Source of the DNA: Pyrus communis
Lineage: Eukaryota; Streptophyta; Magnoliopsida; Rosales; Rosaceae
Length of the DNA: 64,000 nucleotides
Direction of reading: 5' to 3'
Assembly (NCBI RefSeq): GCF_963583255.1
Contig: NC_084805.1
Coordinates: 11,400,827 to 11,464,826, forward strand
Position 1 is the stretch's first letter. Every line of letters starts with the position of its first letter. The notes below the pieces were generated by a model. The model saw only the letters and a list, made by a program, of their open reading frames with translations, was not told the origin of the DNA and searched no databases. This document shows positions 1 through 12,004 of this stretch, in pieces. Both the position numbers and the translations under genes were made by a program.

Positions 1-1190
1 TGTCGATGGTTCCCTAAATAGCGTGAACAAGATCATACATAAATTAAATAAACATAACTTAAATAATTATTTAGTAAATAAGTTACAACTATTTTCCTTT
101 TTGTAATTAACCTATTAATATATGCATGTAGCCACTAGCCAGCAAAGCGTTCGTGACTGCAATTGGCACATTCAGGTGTTTATAACTTTCATTTGTAATA
201 TATATAATTCCCTCAATACAAGCACAGTGTAGCTATTACTATCCATATATGGTGTACTTGTAAATTGGGATTTGTCTCCTGTAAAATTAAGTTAAATTAT
301 ATAATGTGAGCTTATATAATTTTCAGTTATTAGGTTTTCTTTCACTTTGAAAATTTTTAAAAAATATTGAAAACTTATTTAGTAACGGTTTTTAGTCCAA
401 TTTTCAAGAAAATGAAAATTTAAAAACCAACAGAAAAAGTTTCCAAAAAACAAGAACTAAACAACTGAATTGAAGTTGTGATCAAACGGCATAACAACTA
501 TCTTCCATGCATTTGAGGTTTTATTTTTTAATCCTCATCCTCTAATATTTTCTTGTATGAGAAAAAAATGAATTTTTCCGCTGCACAAGAAAAAAATAAT
601 GTAGGATGAAAATTCCAAGTCGTGCCACTGTATATCCACGAGAGTATGAAAGGACCCATATGACCTCTAACTAGTTAACCTTTAAAACGCAAATCCCAAT
701 GTCAAAACATGGAAGACAAAATTGATTGATTCAAAACATAAAGGGCCAAAATTATGTTTTGCAATACATAAATAACTATTTGAATAAAATTAGTGTAGAT
801 AATATCATTTGTTTTAAAAAAAAATAAATAAATAAAAACACCATTTCTTCTTATCGTATACAGTCAAATAGTGCTACTGTTAAACTATAATTGAGCTCGC
901 ACAATAAAGGGGATTGTTCGGAATGCATTCCAAAGTTATGGGAGAATTGACCTTTCATGTGCTTATAATAAGTTCTATGTAAAAATTTAAGAAGTACAAG
1001 ATCAAGTATTTTCAAAACTTAATGTCCTAAAATATACTTTAGAAGCATATTTTGAGAGAGTTGAATTGAGAAATAGAAGTTTTGTTAGGTTAGAAAATAG
1101 TAATTGTTCAAGAAAAAAAAAATCCTAAATATGTATTATGAATATTTATGTTTTATTTCTTTTATTTATTTCTTCAATTATTAATTTATA
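1..1190. other. AT-rich intergenic DNA, nothing recognised
   Basis: This stretch is strongly AT-rich with many short A and T runs. I see no long open frame, no RNA gene, no LTR termini and no convincing coding similarity on either strand. Confidence 0.5.
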
Positions 1191-1196
1191 TATTTG

Positions 1197-2554
1197 TTGG
1201 GTCTTAAAGGATGTTGGGGACCTTTTGATCCAGTTGGATTTGAGCCTTGGTGGAAATTCTCAGCTCTCCTAGTTCGTTTATGGTACTAAGTCCTAAGATA
1301 CCTTGAAAGAATTAGCGTGTCTTAGGAAGTACCTCAGTTGAATCAATGGTTCAAAGACTGAATAATTGCAATAAATTATAACTTGCCTAAGTGTGGCTTG
1401 GCATGGAAGCTAAAAGCTTATTGGTTTAGCATGAGAGAGAACTCAATGCGTGCTTGCATGGTTTTGGGAATGGCTAATCTAAGGTTCTTGATGTTCTGTG
1501 AGTATTCGTAGTGGCTAAGGAAATCTAAGGAAACCTAAAGAAATCCCTGGAAAGCTAGGAGAATTCTTTCTTCAAGAATCAAGGTTTCCTACACTTAGAG
1601 AAAAGCTTGCTTTGCCTGGTCCATCTTGCCTTGATTCTCCCTACGTTGTCTATGTTGTTTTCCCACGTTGTGTCCTCTCCCCCTATTGTGCTAAATTCCT
1701 TCCAATTTTATAGGCATAAGACTCCTTTCTAGCTTTCCCTGAGGAATCTTTTGGTTTCCTTATTTCTTCATCTTTTTGCCATGTCTTCCCTTCTCCTTTC
1801 CATAGGCGCATCTATGACTTTCCTTTTTGGTGTATCGTTTGAAGGACACTGCTAACCTCTTAAAGACTAGGTTAAGGGCATTGCCCACAACACCCTCATC
1901 CATGGTCAATTTCCATAGGCTTCTCTTTTGGCAATGCGTTTTCCATCCTCATTTTCCTGTGTAATTGTGGAAGGGAAAGATCCCTTCTCTCCTCATTAAT
2001 AGAGCGTGATCCAATATGTTTGAACATGATCTTGTAGGCAACCCAACTTTGGATTTTGGTTTCTTCCTATGTGTCCTAATTGGTTTGCAAGGAAAAGGGA
2101 AATTTAGTCTTTCAGACTTACCCACATGAAACAAAACATTATAGGCTTGGACTTTTGATGCTCCTAAGCAGCCCAAAGTCTTCCATAACTTTAACCTTGT
2201 GCGGGCCCAATAAACTTCTGTAACAATCCATTCCACGATCCACTTGGCAAGCCCCAATATGGCTTGGGCCCACTTTAGCGTGTAGCGTGTAGCGTGCTTG
2301 GCATGATTTAATTACAACGATGGTGTCGTAACATGGCTTGGCATGATAAATGTGCATGACTTTTCATGGGCTTGGTGCGGCTATACAAACGTCCAATTTA
2401 TAGATTATTATTTTATTGGCATGGTGTGATCGGAAATTCACATACCCCTCGATTTCGCACTTTTGCATGTATTTAGGTTTGGCTCATAGTATTTTTACAA
2501 CGATCGGCCATTGAGATGCAGCTGGGCTTATAAGTAAGATTTTTGGGGCCTAAC
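1197..2554. mobile_element. Possible old solo LTR or LTR fragment
   Basis: The block starts TGTTGGGTC and ends GGGGCCTAACA, so it has TG...CA-like termini. It is richer in G/C than its left flank. It holds short local duplications (for example GCGTGTA repeated near 2278-2298) and resembles the non-coding LTRs of large plant Ty3 elements in texture. I could not find a matching 5-bp target duplication: the flanks read ATATT on the left and TTAGC on the right. No second copy lies in the window. The ORFs inside look like chance frames. It could equally be plain intergenic DNA. Confidence 0.25.
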
Positions 2555-2599
2555 ATTAGCCCTTTTCTTTTTTCGGTTTTGAGAATTGAATTGGGCCAA

Positions 2600-3691
2600 A
2601 TATAATCAAACCTAGGCCGAAAAGTTTTCAAAACATGCTCCACTCTAATAGGACTCTTTCATTTCCCACGTACCAGACTACATCGTGATGATGTCATTCT
2701 TCTAGTTTCCCATGCATGACACATTACCCTATGGAAACTCGTTACCTTTTAAAAACAATGGTTTAATTTAAAGCTCCTCTCTCCCTAAAAGAAGTCTTTA
2801 ATTCCCCTCTGTTTTGCTCATTTTTCTTTAATTTCTATCTTGCCGAACCTCTTATCCTTCTTAGCTTCTTTTTCCTTTTCCCATAACTCATCGCTGACTT
2901 TGCACCACACTCTACTTCTGCGTCTTCTCTAAGCCTCGGTTCACAGCTTCCACAGATAAGAAAAAACTTCGGCTTCTGATTCCATTACTGTTACATGCGT
3001 GTTCTCTTCTCGTTGAACCTTGTAGTGAGTTTGGCTGTGATTTCTTCTTGAAACTTTATTTCTGCTACTTTGTTCTTCTTGCAAAATTTTTCCTTCGAGT
3101 TTTCCCCTGCTTGCATGTAGGTAAAAAATTCTAGGGTTTTTGGCGCTCGCCGTTTCTAGACGAGCATCAGCACTCGGAAGGCAGGAGTGCAATTTTCTAG
3201 GAAATTCGATTTATGTTTCTTGCAGTAGGTTTAGCTTCCTTGAGGGTTTCACATGCCATTGATTGATTCTTATTACTTCCTTGCATGCTTTATAATTGCA
3301 AATATTTGGAGCTTAATTTGATCACTTGACAGTTCTCATCGAGTAAAGTTTGTCTAGAGATGTCCGTTACTTTGGCATGATTGCTTAATTGTGATTAATT
3401 TGCTTTTGACATAGACATCTGTATAGCATGTTTTCCTTTTTGTTGAGAATTGTTTTGTTGCTTGTTGGCATGTCATGCAAAAGGGAAAAGATATGTCTTG
3501 CATGACAACATGGGTGTAGGACAACTTTATGCCCTAAAATTTAAAATTTTGACATGTGCTTGTTGTTCAGGACTAGATTCGCACGCTTTTATTTAAGCTC
3601 ATTTTCCTTAATGAGTTTGCACATCTTGATTTGAATGGCCTGGTAAACTTTTAGCTCTTGCTTTCTGTTGGCTATTTCTTGTAGATGAACC
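2600..3691 (+). promoter_or_regulatory. Candidate 5' leader and leader intron of the PMD-like gene
   Basis: A pyrimidine-rich leader (about 2770-2940, with CTCTCTCCC and TTTCTTC runs) precedes the PMD-like reading frame. A good plant splice acceptor (TTTCTTGTAG) ends at 3684, seven bases before the ATG at 3692, and that ATG has a favourable AACCATGG context. This suggests a 5'UTR exon followed by a leader intron. The donor was not fixed and no clear TATA box was chosen, so this is an inference from composition and the acceptor. Confidence 0.3.
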
Positions 3692-4093
3692 ATGGCTTCG
3701 AACTCTCCTCGTCTTTCTGTAGTCAATGGCTCATCTTCCATTGAGGATAGACTTCAAAGAGGGAGGCTGCCACTGCATCTCGAGTTTCTGAACAAGGCCA
3801 TCAAGGATAACGAGCCCTCATGGATTTCGTTGCTCCAGTCAACCCGAAGTGTATATATAGATGCTGCATCGAGAGCAGTTGGTTTGCAATAGTCCATGTG
3901 AACCATTACTCTACCCTAAGGAAAGCTAAGGTTCTGAATGTGGTATTCTTAACAAAGAAGCAAGTGGTTCAGGTCAAAGTCGAATTCCTTCATCACATAG
4001 CTAGAAGGTGGAGTACAGATACTCATACTTCGTTTTATACTTGGGAGAGTTCATTCTGACTCTCAAAGACATGACCAACATCCATTTACCCTG
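3692..4093 (+). pseudogene. Plant mobile domain (MAIN-like) protein, 5' part, split by a retrotransposon
   Basis: The frame opens with MASNSPRLSVVNGSSS and stops after 66 codons. It continues in another frame as VEFLHHIARRWSTDTH, and after a one-base shift as LTLKDMTNIHLP. That series matches the conserved core of plant mobile domain proteins, in which a helix ending RW-x-x-x-THTF is followed by GE-x-T-x-TLEDV and a short LP motif. PMD proteins occur both as MAIN-like host proteins and inside transposons, so origin is uncertain. The reading frame runs up to base 4093, where a Tat retrotransposon is inserted, and resumes at 18478. At least one internal stop and one frameshift mark it as dead. 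Confidence 0.6.
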
Positions 4094-5012
4094 TAAACAC
4101 AAAAATTCTGTATCGAATGAAACGAGAACACGTGTATAAAGTATATTTGTATAGATTTGAATTTGTAGGTTACAATCTCTGATTCAATCTTCAAATTTGA
4201 TGTAGATGGTTGATTGTTGATCCAAGGGTGGCAATGACTTGATATCGGACGAACGATTGAACAATTGCTTTAAGTTTTATGCTTGAAAACAACACGTAAA
4301 CGGTCTTCGCTTTAAAGATGCGGCAAAGATGATGTTGATGTAGGATTTTGTTGATTTAAGGGTCTTGGCGACTTGATCTTGAATCGAACATCGTTACAAG
4401 TTTATGAGCTTACAACAAAATCTTGAAGGAATCGACACGAGTGCTTGTTGATTCTTCAAGAGGAGTGCTTTGGCTTTGGTCAAGAGAAAGCTTCAGCTTT
4501 GATTTAATGTTCTTTGAAAAGAGCTTTGCCAACGTATTAGTCTTCAAAGGTTTTGCAGAGGTTCTTCTGAATGCAAGAATTTCGACCCTTATGCTTGTGG
4601 AGGACCTTGTATTTATAGGCTTCTCAAAGCTTGCCTCTGGGTGGATTTGGCTTTGATTTATGTCCTAATTTGTCCATGGGAGAATTTAGGCATGTTTTGT
4701 GTCTTAATTTCAGCCACTTTACTCCCTTGGCCGAAATTATGAGGCCTTGTTGCCTATTTTGTGAGCAATCTTCAATTCTTGCTTGTTTTATGAAGATGCC
4801 TTAACTTTCTTTTTAGTTTTAGGACCAATCTAGACCCTTTTGTTGAATTTAAGGGAGTTTTCTCCCTTGTGCTAATTTTTTGGTAAGATTTTATATTTCC
4901 TTTGCTTGATTTGTGCCACATATTATTGATGACTTGTCCGCTTGTGATGAATCATATGTCACGTGGAGCTTTGTGATGCATCACTTGTATGCAACGAAAT
5001 TTACATGTCTAC
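4094..5012 (-). repeat. 3' LTR of the Tat element
   Basis: This sequence is directly repeated at 12005-12605 plus 18170-18472. It starts TGTAAAC at the outer edge next to the TACCC target duplication. Similarity to the other copy stops around ACATGTCTA, taken as the inner end. The inner edge ends in TA where CA is expected, and the right copy shows GTCTGTA, consistent with a C-to-T change. Confidence 0.8.
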
Positions 5013-5093
5013 CTACTTTAAGGTGCGTTGTAGGCATGTGCTTTTCACATGTAGGAAACGTGTTTTGAAGTCCTACAATGTGAATGTTCTAAC

Positions 5094-5440
5094 TCAAGGG
5101 TCATTGAGACTTGATCTTAAATTAGCTTGCTTCTTCAAGGGCCGTATAGGCTTGATCTTGAACGAAACATTTCTTTAAGGGCCATTGAGGCTTATTTCTT
5201 GAATTGAGATGATGAAATTCATCAAGGGTTGTTGAGGTGTATTTCTTGGACAAAACATTTCATCAAGGGCCGTAAAGGCTTGATCTTGAATTGAGATGAT
5301 GAATTTCGTCAAGGACCGTTAGGGCGTATTTCTTTGACGAAACATTTTTTTCAAGGGCCATTGGGGCTTGATCTTGAATAAAATGAAAATTTTCTTCAAG
5401 GGCCGTAGAGGCTTGATCTTGAAAGAAATTTTGAAAATGG
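5094..5440. repeat. Degenerate tandem array in the Tat 3' untranslated region
   Basis: The motif TCAAGGGCCGT-x-GAGGCTTGATCTTGA recurs about eight times between 5094 and 5430, alternating with AACATTT and GATGATGAA spacers, at a spacing of about 45-70 bp. It lies between pol and the 3' LTR. Minor tandem arrays in that position are known for Tat/Ogre elements and can seed satellites. Confidence 0.7.
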
Positions 5441-5639
5441 ATAAATTGGTATATACTTATTGACAAAATACATTTGGTCCATTTTGAATTTTGCCTTGTG
5501 GTTGTAGGAAAAATGTTTTCCTTCCTTCGATAGGAATCCCCTTTAATTTGGGTAGCGAGGGTGACTTCTTTCAAAGTGTTGGAAAGTTTTGGTGATTTCC
5601 TTCAAGGTTTTGGAAAGATTTAATGCTTGTCTTTAGGTA

Positions 5640-5962
5640 AGTAGGATGTGCATTTTTTTCTTTCCTTCTTTCTTCCTCACAACAAGGAGGAATTTTTTTG
5701 TTTCCTCTTTTCTTTTTCTTTTTTTAATTTTTTAATTTTTAATTTTTTTTTTCATGGCAAAGAAGGAGATTTTTTGTTCCTTGTTTTGATTTCCATGGCA
5801 AGGAGGACAATTTTCTTTCCTTTTTTTTTTATTATTTCCCACGACCAGGAAGGAGTTTGTCTTCCCTTTTTTTTGATTTCCTATAGCAAGGAGGGATTCT
5901 TTTTTTCTTTCGATTCCCCAAGGCAAGGAGGTATTTTTCCTTTCCTTTTTTTTTTTTTTTTT
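5640..5962. repeat. Pyrimidine-rich tandem repeat with AAGGAGG motifs
   Basis: Long T-rich runs are punctuated by GGCAAGGAGG-type motifs at about 60-bp spacing (near 5687, 5757, 5796, 5848, 5887 and 5921), each followed by a T-rich stretch. The open frames across it are low-complexity by-products. It belongs to the same variable 3' region of the Tat element. Confidence 0.6.
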
Positions 5963-6519
5963 GTTTTGGGAAACATGTCATCTGACAATTAAACCCAGTT
6001 TGAGGTTGATTTCTCTTCTGGAAAATTCTGTAAAAAGAAGGGTAGCTTTATCTCTTATCTTTTCAGGCATATATCGCATGTCACTAGGAAAAATCAGGAA
6101 TATCTTCAACTTTGCATTTTCCTACAGCTGCGCAATCCTGACTGGAAAACAACTTCTAAGGGAATAACTTTGAAAACTGGAATGTTTGGCTTTAGGAAAA
6201 ATTATGAAATTTGGATACAATGATCCTTAACCACTTAGCTTCCTTCTCGAATTGGTCTTGCATCAACACTCCTTCAGAAAGTTGAACTATCACCAAAAAC
6301 GTCCTGCTTGCGCAGATTGGCTGAAACCTGCAACTTTTTGCTTGGAATTTGCTTCATTCTTTTGGTTGGAATGTGCTTCCTTGTTTTGACTTTTCTTTTG
6401 CTATCCGGGTATGTATTTTCCTTCTAGCATTAGAATCAATTGACTCCATTTATGGGACCATTGGTTTTGTATTTTTTCACACACATAATTCCTTGTCGTA
6501 GGCTTGCTTGGAGCTTTTG

Positions 6520-7095
6520 TCGTGGGTTTTACTTGTTGTTGTTGCTTGGAGCTTGTTGCAGTGCGTCATTGTTTACCATGTGGTGGTGTGCAAAAGACTA
6601 TAGTGTGTTTATGATGTGTAGTGCCTTTTGGTCACAGTATTCCCTTAGTACTGACGTTGTCAAGTGCATTTGTTGCTGCTGCTGCCATGTGCATTGTTGT
6701 TACTCCTTGTTATCCCCTTGTTACTGTTTGGTGCAAGTTGTAGTTGCTTGAAGCTTGTTACAGTGCGTCACTTTTACTGTGTGGGGCTGTGCAAAAGACT
6801 GCAGTAAGTTTATGCTCTGTAATGTCTTTTGGTCACAGTTTTCCTAGATGGTGACGTTGCCATGCAGTGCAAGAAACTGCTTGTGTAATCATTGCGGGGC
6901 TACGTAGTGCGATTACGTGGCGTTTTGGTTTTCTTTGCCATTATAGTGCGCTTTGAAGGACCATGATGTAGTTGCCCTATTCACCATGCAATACAAGAAA
7001 CTCCTTGCGAAATCTTGCGGGGTTACATAGTGAGATTACATAGCGTTTTGGTTTTCTTTGCTATTGTAACGTGCCTTGAATGACCGTCTTGTAGT
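6520..7095. repeat. Two diverged long tandem duplications in the Tat 3' region
   Basis: A unit with GGAGCTTGTTGCAGTGCGTCA (about 6548) recurs about 200 bp later as GAAGCTTGTTACAGTGCGTCA (about 6750), together with the downstream GTGCAAAAGACT and CTTTTGGTCACAG. A second unit with ACAAGAAACT and GCGTTTTGGTTTTC (from about 6868) recurs about 122 bp later. Neither encodes anything recognisable. Confidence 0.65.
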
Positions 7096-7567
7096 TGCCC
7101 TCTTTGCCATGCTTGATCAAGCTTCGTGGCTGATTTCTTCTTGCCATTGTGACGTTGTCACCATCATTCTTCAACGTTCACAAGGTTTTTCTCGCATGCC
7201 TTTTGGTTTAGTGAAACAATTTTTTTCTTCTTTGCCGCCCCAGTTTTGTGCTTATGTAGCTTTGTTTATTTTGTTGCAGCCATGGTATTTTCCAAGTGCT
7301 TTAAATGCAATACCATCACCATTCTTACGAACGAAGGCGATTCGCAAGATATGGGGATGTCATTAAAGCTTTGCACGCCGTTGACTGGCCCTAAGGTGCT
7401 TGTCCTTCCTGTAAAAGACAATTTGATGCACATCAAGATGTGATCTTCTGACGCATCTTAGTAGGTGATAGATTTTGGTAGATGAAATACGAAAAAGAAG
7501 GTGTGTACGTCGAGGATTCGTATCTTGAATCCTTCGCACCTTGTCAATTACTGGAGAAGCCATCTTT

Positions 7568-7568
<1 letters not shown>

Positions 7569-7606
<38 letters not shown>
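7569..7606. repeat. Poly(T) tract
   Basis: An uninterrupted run of about 38 T residues lies inside the Tat element. No SINE or LINE body is evident beside it, so it is listed as a homopolymer tract only. Confidence 0.95.
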
Positions 7607-8046
7607 CACTTTGTAATAACGATTTGTAGCCGAATTCTTCCTTTAAAAAAATAAAGTATTCATATTTTGAATTTGCTTTTTATTCTTCAAGGTGTTTGTG
7701 TTTGTGTTGATGATGTGACTGTACTTGAAGTTTTTTTTGAAGTTTCAAGTTGCCTATGTACCCTCGATCGAGGAAGGATCAAGTCATAACGTAGTTTAAG
7801 GGTGTGATGGGTTTTGGCGATCTTGATAGTGATTTTTTGTTTTTTTTTTGCTGTACATAATTTATGCTTTTGTAGGCCTGGAGCTTTGTACCGTGTGCAG
7901 TTTAGGCTCATGCAAGTGAGGAGCATTATGTTATGTGCAGTTTAGGCTCATGCAGGTGATGAGCATTGAGTGTTTGGTTTAGGGGTAGTAGCGCTTCAAG
8001 AATCTACCATTGATGGGGCTGATCTTTAAGCCGTCTTCTACCATGA

Positions 8047-9150
8047 TTAGGTAGGCGCCGTTGGTGAAGACCACCACTTTGATGTGAACTTGCTTTTTGT
8101 TTTGTGAGTTGTGATGATGGGTCTTCGTAATGCCAAGACAAGATCTCCAGTTTGGAAAGACCTTGGGTGAACCTTCTTGTTGAATGCCTCGGATAGCCAT
8201 GCTTGGTAGCATTCCAAGTGTTGTTGAGCTTCGAGCTTCCTTTCGTCGAGTGCTTCCAACTCTTGAAGTCGTAGCTTTGTGTTTTCCTCTTCAGTCAAGC
8301 CTTCATGTATAGCCATCCTTAGTGAGGGGATTTGACTTTCGAATGGCGAAACATCTTCTACGCCATATATGAGAGAATAAGGCGTAGCTTAGGTAGGAGT
8401 CCTATGTGTAGTCCTATATTCTCAAAGTGCTTTGCTTATTCTTTCATGCTAGTCTCAATCACCTTTTTCAGAAGGTTGCACAATGTTTTGTTGAATAATT
8501 CCACAAGATCGCTAGCCAGAGCATGATACATGGAAGACTTGTGCAGCTTGCATTTGTATTTCTCGTAGATCTCGTCCATGAATCAGTTGGAGAACTGTTT
8601 TTTGTTATCGATGATGATGTAATGAGGCACACCATATAGGTAGATGATATGTTCCTTGATGAAAAGGACGACAATCTCCTTCTTGACTTCCTTTAAGGGT
8701 ACAACTTTATCCCACTTGGAGAAGTAGTATGTTACAACTAGGATGTAGGCTTCTTTAGCAGACGACTTTGGTGTGATTGGTCATATGACGTCCAATCCCC
8801 ACGCATTAAATGGCCATGAAGCAACCATAAGGTGTAATGGCTCAGGTGGTTAATGTATGAAGTGGGCGTGGAATTGGCAGACTTGCCACCTTTTGGCATG
8901 TTCTAGGCAATCCTTCAGCATGCTTGGCTAATAGTAGCCCATCCTTTTGAGATGGAAGTGCAGCTTTGGTCTAGATTGAGGTGCTTCATATACGCCTGAG
9001 TGTACTTCTTCTATGGCTTGATTAGCTTATTCCTTACTTAGGCATCTTAGAAGTACTCCTTCAAAAAAGTGTCAGTAGAGTGTTCCTTTGTAGTAGAGGA
9101 AGCGAGGTGCTCATAGATGTATTTTAGAGCAGTGTCTAGGATCGTCCGGA
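8047..9150 (-). pseudogene. Tat integrase remnant
   Basis: Reading leftward, the region shows a zinc-binding-like segment (CQFHAHFIHQP), the first catalytic-site context WGLDVI, then YFSKWDKVVPL and the second catalytic context IIIDNKKQFSN followed by a stop. The C-terminal tail at 8047-8316 (LEALDERKLEAQQHLECYQ, then FQTGDLVLALRRP) is typical of the plant Ty3 integrase C-terminus. Stops and frame changes divide it. It would integrate the cDNA if intact. Confidence 0.7.
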
Positions 9151-9194
9151 AGCTTTCCATGCTCCAAGTATTCGATTAGCGGCTATCTCCATTC

Positions 9195-9800
9195 TTTAGT
9201 GTCGACTGGAAGTACTGAGATGATGTTTGTATCATCTAGTAGCATTTCAGCAACGAGTGAGATTACCCAAATTTGGCAAACTGGCATATCTCCAGCTTCG
9301 TCTTCTCCTTGCGCTATACTTGATGCTAAGTTAGCAAGAGCGTCTACTATTCAATTTTCTTTTCTTGGCACATGTTCTAGCGTCATGGACTTGAAATTCT
9401 GTAGTAGTTGAGTTGCTAGCCAGATGTATGGGATGAGATCATCTTTCCTTATTTCTTATTCAGTCAAGAGTTGATTAATTATGAGCTTGGAGTCGCTATA
9501 CACTTTTAGCTTTGTGATTTCCATGTTGATTACCATTTGGAGTCAAATAATTAGCACTTGGTATTTAGCGACGTTGTTGGAGCATAGCTCACTTAATTGG
9601 AAAGAATAGGGTAGTATCTGTCTTTGTGGTGACATGAATACTATGTTCGTGCGGATCCATCGAAGAACATTGTCCATGTAGGGAAAATGTCGATGTAGAA
9701 CACCTTATCATCAGGCAAGTTGTCTGAGATGTTCCAATCGGCTAAGATTGAATGATCAGCAAGGAAGTCTGCTAGGGCTTGTCCCTTGACGATTTTGGAT
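9195..9800 (-). pseudogene. Second (archaeal-type) RNase H domain of the Tat element
   Basis: Between the classical RNase H and integrase lies a second RNase H-like segment. It shows FDGSAR, then NNVAKYQVLIIWLQM, KVYSDSKLIINQLLTE and DALANLAS. The order D...E...D...D and the YSDSKLII motif fit the additional RNase H that marks the Tat lineage. In-frame stops follow LLTE and a few other places, so it is decayed. This domain is the best lineage evidence for the element. Confidence 0.65.
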
Positions 9801-9850
9801 GGGACGTAGATGATTTCATATTGATTGAGAAATAATGCTTATTTACCTAG

Positions 9851-10860
9851 TCACCCTGTCAAGATTGGTTTGGACATGACGTATTTGACTGGCTTAGCTT
9901 TAGCAACCAAATGGATGGTGTAAGCATGCATGTAGTGTGTAAGCTTTTGGATGGCAAAGGCTAAAGCAAGGCATATCTTCTCGATTAGTGAGTAGTTGAT
10001 CTCGGCACCAGTGAGGGTTCTACTTAGGTAGTGGAGTGCTTTTTCCTTTTGGTATTCATGTTCTTGTCCCAAGAGTGCTCCAATGGAACCCTCTTGTACG
10101 GCAATGTATAGGATGAGCGGCTTTCCAGGCATAGGCGCTCCGAAGACAGGTGTGCTTGCTAGGTACCTTTTTATGCTCTCAAAGGCATTGCGACATGCGT
10201 CATCCCATATGAACGGAGTGTCATTCTTCATAAGTTGACTGAAGAGTTGACAGCGTCCAGCAAGGTTAGAGATGAAGCGCCTAATGAAGGCTGGCCGTCC
10301 TTCTAGATATTTCAGCTCGTGTAGATTCCTTGGCTCGAGCATGCTTTGAATGGCCTTAATCTTTGATTGGTCCACTTCAATGTCGCGGTGCTTGATAATA
10401 AAGTCGAGGAACTTCCCAAAGGTGATACCAAATGTACACTTCAATAGGTTCATCTTGAGGTTGTAGTGTCATAGTTTGTCAAACACCGTTCGTAAATCCT
10501 TCAAGTGATTGGATCTCTTCTTGGCCTTGTCAAGTACGTCGTCTACATAACACTATACGTTTTTGTTTAGCATGTCGTTGAAGATCTTCTACATGGCGCA
10601 TTGATATGTGGCTCCAGCGTTCTTCAAGCCAAGGGGCATTACCTTGTAACAATAAATACCTTTTGGAGTGCGGAAGTTATTAATTCCTCATCTTCGGAAG
10701 CCATTCGAATTTGATTGTACCTAAATGAGCCATCCATGAATAATAGGTCCTTGTGGCTAGTGGTCGCGTCCACCATGATTTCGAAGATTGCCAAGGGAAA
10801 GTCATCTTTTGGGCAAGCATCATTGAGGTCTCGAAAGTTTATGCAAACACGCATTTGTCC
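9851..10860 (-). pseudogene. Tat reverse transcriptase and RNase H remnant
   Basis: The frame at 10639-10854 carries the start of the RT palm (MRVCINFRDLNDACPKDDFP). The catalytic box YVDDVLDKA reads near 10530-10560 in an adjoining frame. The frame at 9851-10453 continues with NLLKCTFGI, then RRFISNLAGRC and the RNase H start LYIAVQEGSIGALLGQE with YSLIEKICLAL. The typical Y-A-VSEGA-x-GA context is recognisable. Frameshifts near 10460 and 10640 break the polyprotein. Confidence 0.8.
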
Positions 10861-10979
10861 AAATTTCTTAAGGACAAAGACAATGTTGGAAATTCACTTA
10901 GGGGACGACAGGTTCATCATTTCGTTGCTTTGTACTCGTCAACTCCAACATGCTTATGCTACGGTGAGTGCTGTAGAAA

Positions 10980-11960
10980 TGGTTAATGAATTCCCTTTCA
11001 TCCTGATCCCAACTGTTGATGGATTCGGGCTCGAGGTTAGTGTACTAGTCAAAGACATTACCTTTCAGCGAGCGCACAAATTGTTTGACAAGGTAGTCTC
11101 CCTCTATCCTAGCGTTGTTGCAAGTTTTGATGAAATGGGCAATATGTTGTTTAGAATCGCCTTTTCCATCAAATTGCTTGAACTTTGGCGGTTAATAACC
11201 CCTTGGCATCCTCAAGGTGTCAATCTTCTTGGAGTAGAGCTTTGAGTACAACATAGAGTCATGCGAGCTTCCTTCGCACTGCGCCTTGATGGTGCTAATG
11301 ATCATCTGCTACAGTTGCTGAATAAAAAGAGATCCCATAAGTTCCGTTGTTTGGTCAAGCTTCTCATCACCTTGCTTCATCAGAGGCTTCTCTTTTTCTT
11401 CAGCTTCCTCGTTTGGTGGATCAACCTTCGGGTCAACTTTGTTGTCATGTTACGCCTTCAAACGGTTGATAAGCGTAGCAGTTTGCAAGTCATTCTCCTC
11501 TATGGTCCTTGTCAGCCTTGCAATTGCTTCACTCATTTGAGCCAGTTGCTTCTCGATGAAAGTCGCGTTAGTAGTCATGACTTGCATGACTATGGGACAC
11601 GAGCTGCCTAAATCGACGTTAGAATTCAAAGACTCAGAGTACTTCCTCAAAATTTCTTCCCTTGGCACCCTTAACGAGGCCAGGGTGATCACAAGTTCGT
11701 GCCTCAGGTGCTCTTGCTCCTTTGGCAAAGTTGATGTAGGGGTGGAAGGCACGGCAGAGAAAGCTCTTACCTTGCTTCAAGTTATGACTCCCAAAGTTGA
11801 TGTAGGGGTGGAAGGCACGGCAGAGAAAGCTCTTACCTTGCTTCAAGTTATGACTCCCAAAGTGCCACCACTTGCAACAATGATGTTCTTGTTCTTCATG
11901 TTGATTGCAGGAACAACTTAATCCTTTCTTGATGTCATGTGTGTTTCTTGTGGATTTGAA
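10980..11960 (-). pseudogene. Tat gag remnant, joined directly to RT
   Basis: The capsid-like part reads leftward as PPKFKQFDGKGDSKQH, HFIKTCNNARIEGD and VKQFVRSLKGNVFD, typical of the retrotransposon gag domain of Tat elements. Upstream (11450-11752) is a helical segment with ATFIEKQLAQMSEAIARLT. After the gag core near 10985 the sequence passes almost directly into RT. The gag C-terminus, zinc knuckle and protease are therefore missing. A 66-bp duplication lies at the N-terminal side. Confidence 0.7.
11727..11858. repeat. Exact 66-bp tandem duplication in the Tat gag leader
   Basis: The unit beginning AAAGTTGATGTAGGGGTGG at 11727 is repeated from 11793 with no difference that I can see. 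Because 66 is divisible by three, both frames across it stay open and produce a repeated peptide block in either direction. Confidence 0.9.
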
Positions 11961-11985
11961 AATAGAGATAAGAAGTAGAGAGATC

Positions 11986-12004
11986 CAACCGGGCGTGCCA
12001 AATT
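11986..12004 (-). other. Primer-binding site of the Tat element
   Basis: Immediately inside the right (5') LTR the minus strand reads TTTGGCACGCCCGGTTGG, the expected place and type of primer-binding site for a Tat-type element. It fixes the LTR boundary at 12005 and the minus-strand orientation. Confidence 0.7.

Noticed and set aside
1197..2554. Firm call of a solo LTR
   Set aside because: The termini are suggestive but no 5-bp duplication matches, so it is kept only as a low-confidence feature.
5648..5992. Open frame rich in F, S and L (and its antisense K-rich partner)
   Set aside because: It is the translation of a T-rich tandem repeat in a retrotransposon 3' region, with no domain-like content.
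7569..7606. Poly(T) tract as the tail of a LINE or SINE on the minus strand
   Set aside because: No box A/B, ORF or target duplication lies beside it.
11556..11921. 121-codon plus-strand frame with a repeated block
   Set aside because: The repeat comes from the 66-bp tandem duplication, and real gag similarity is on the minus strand.
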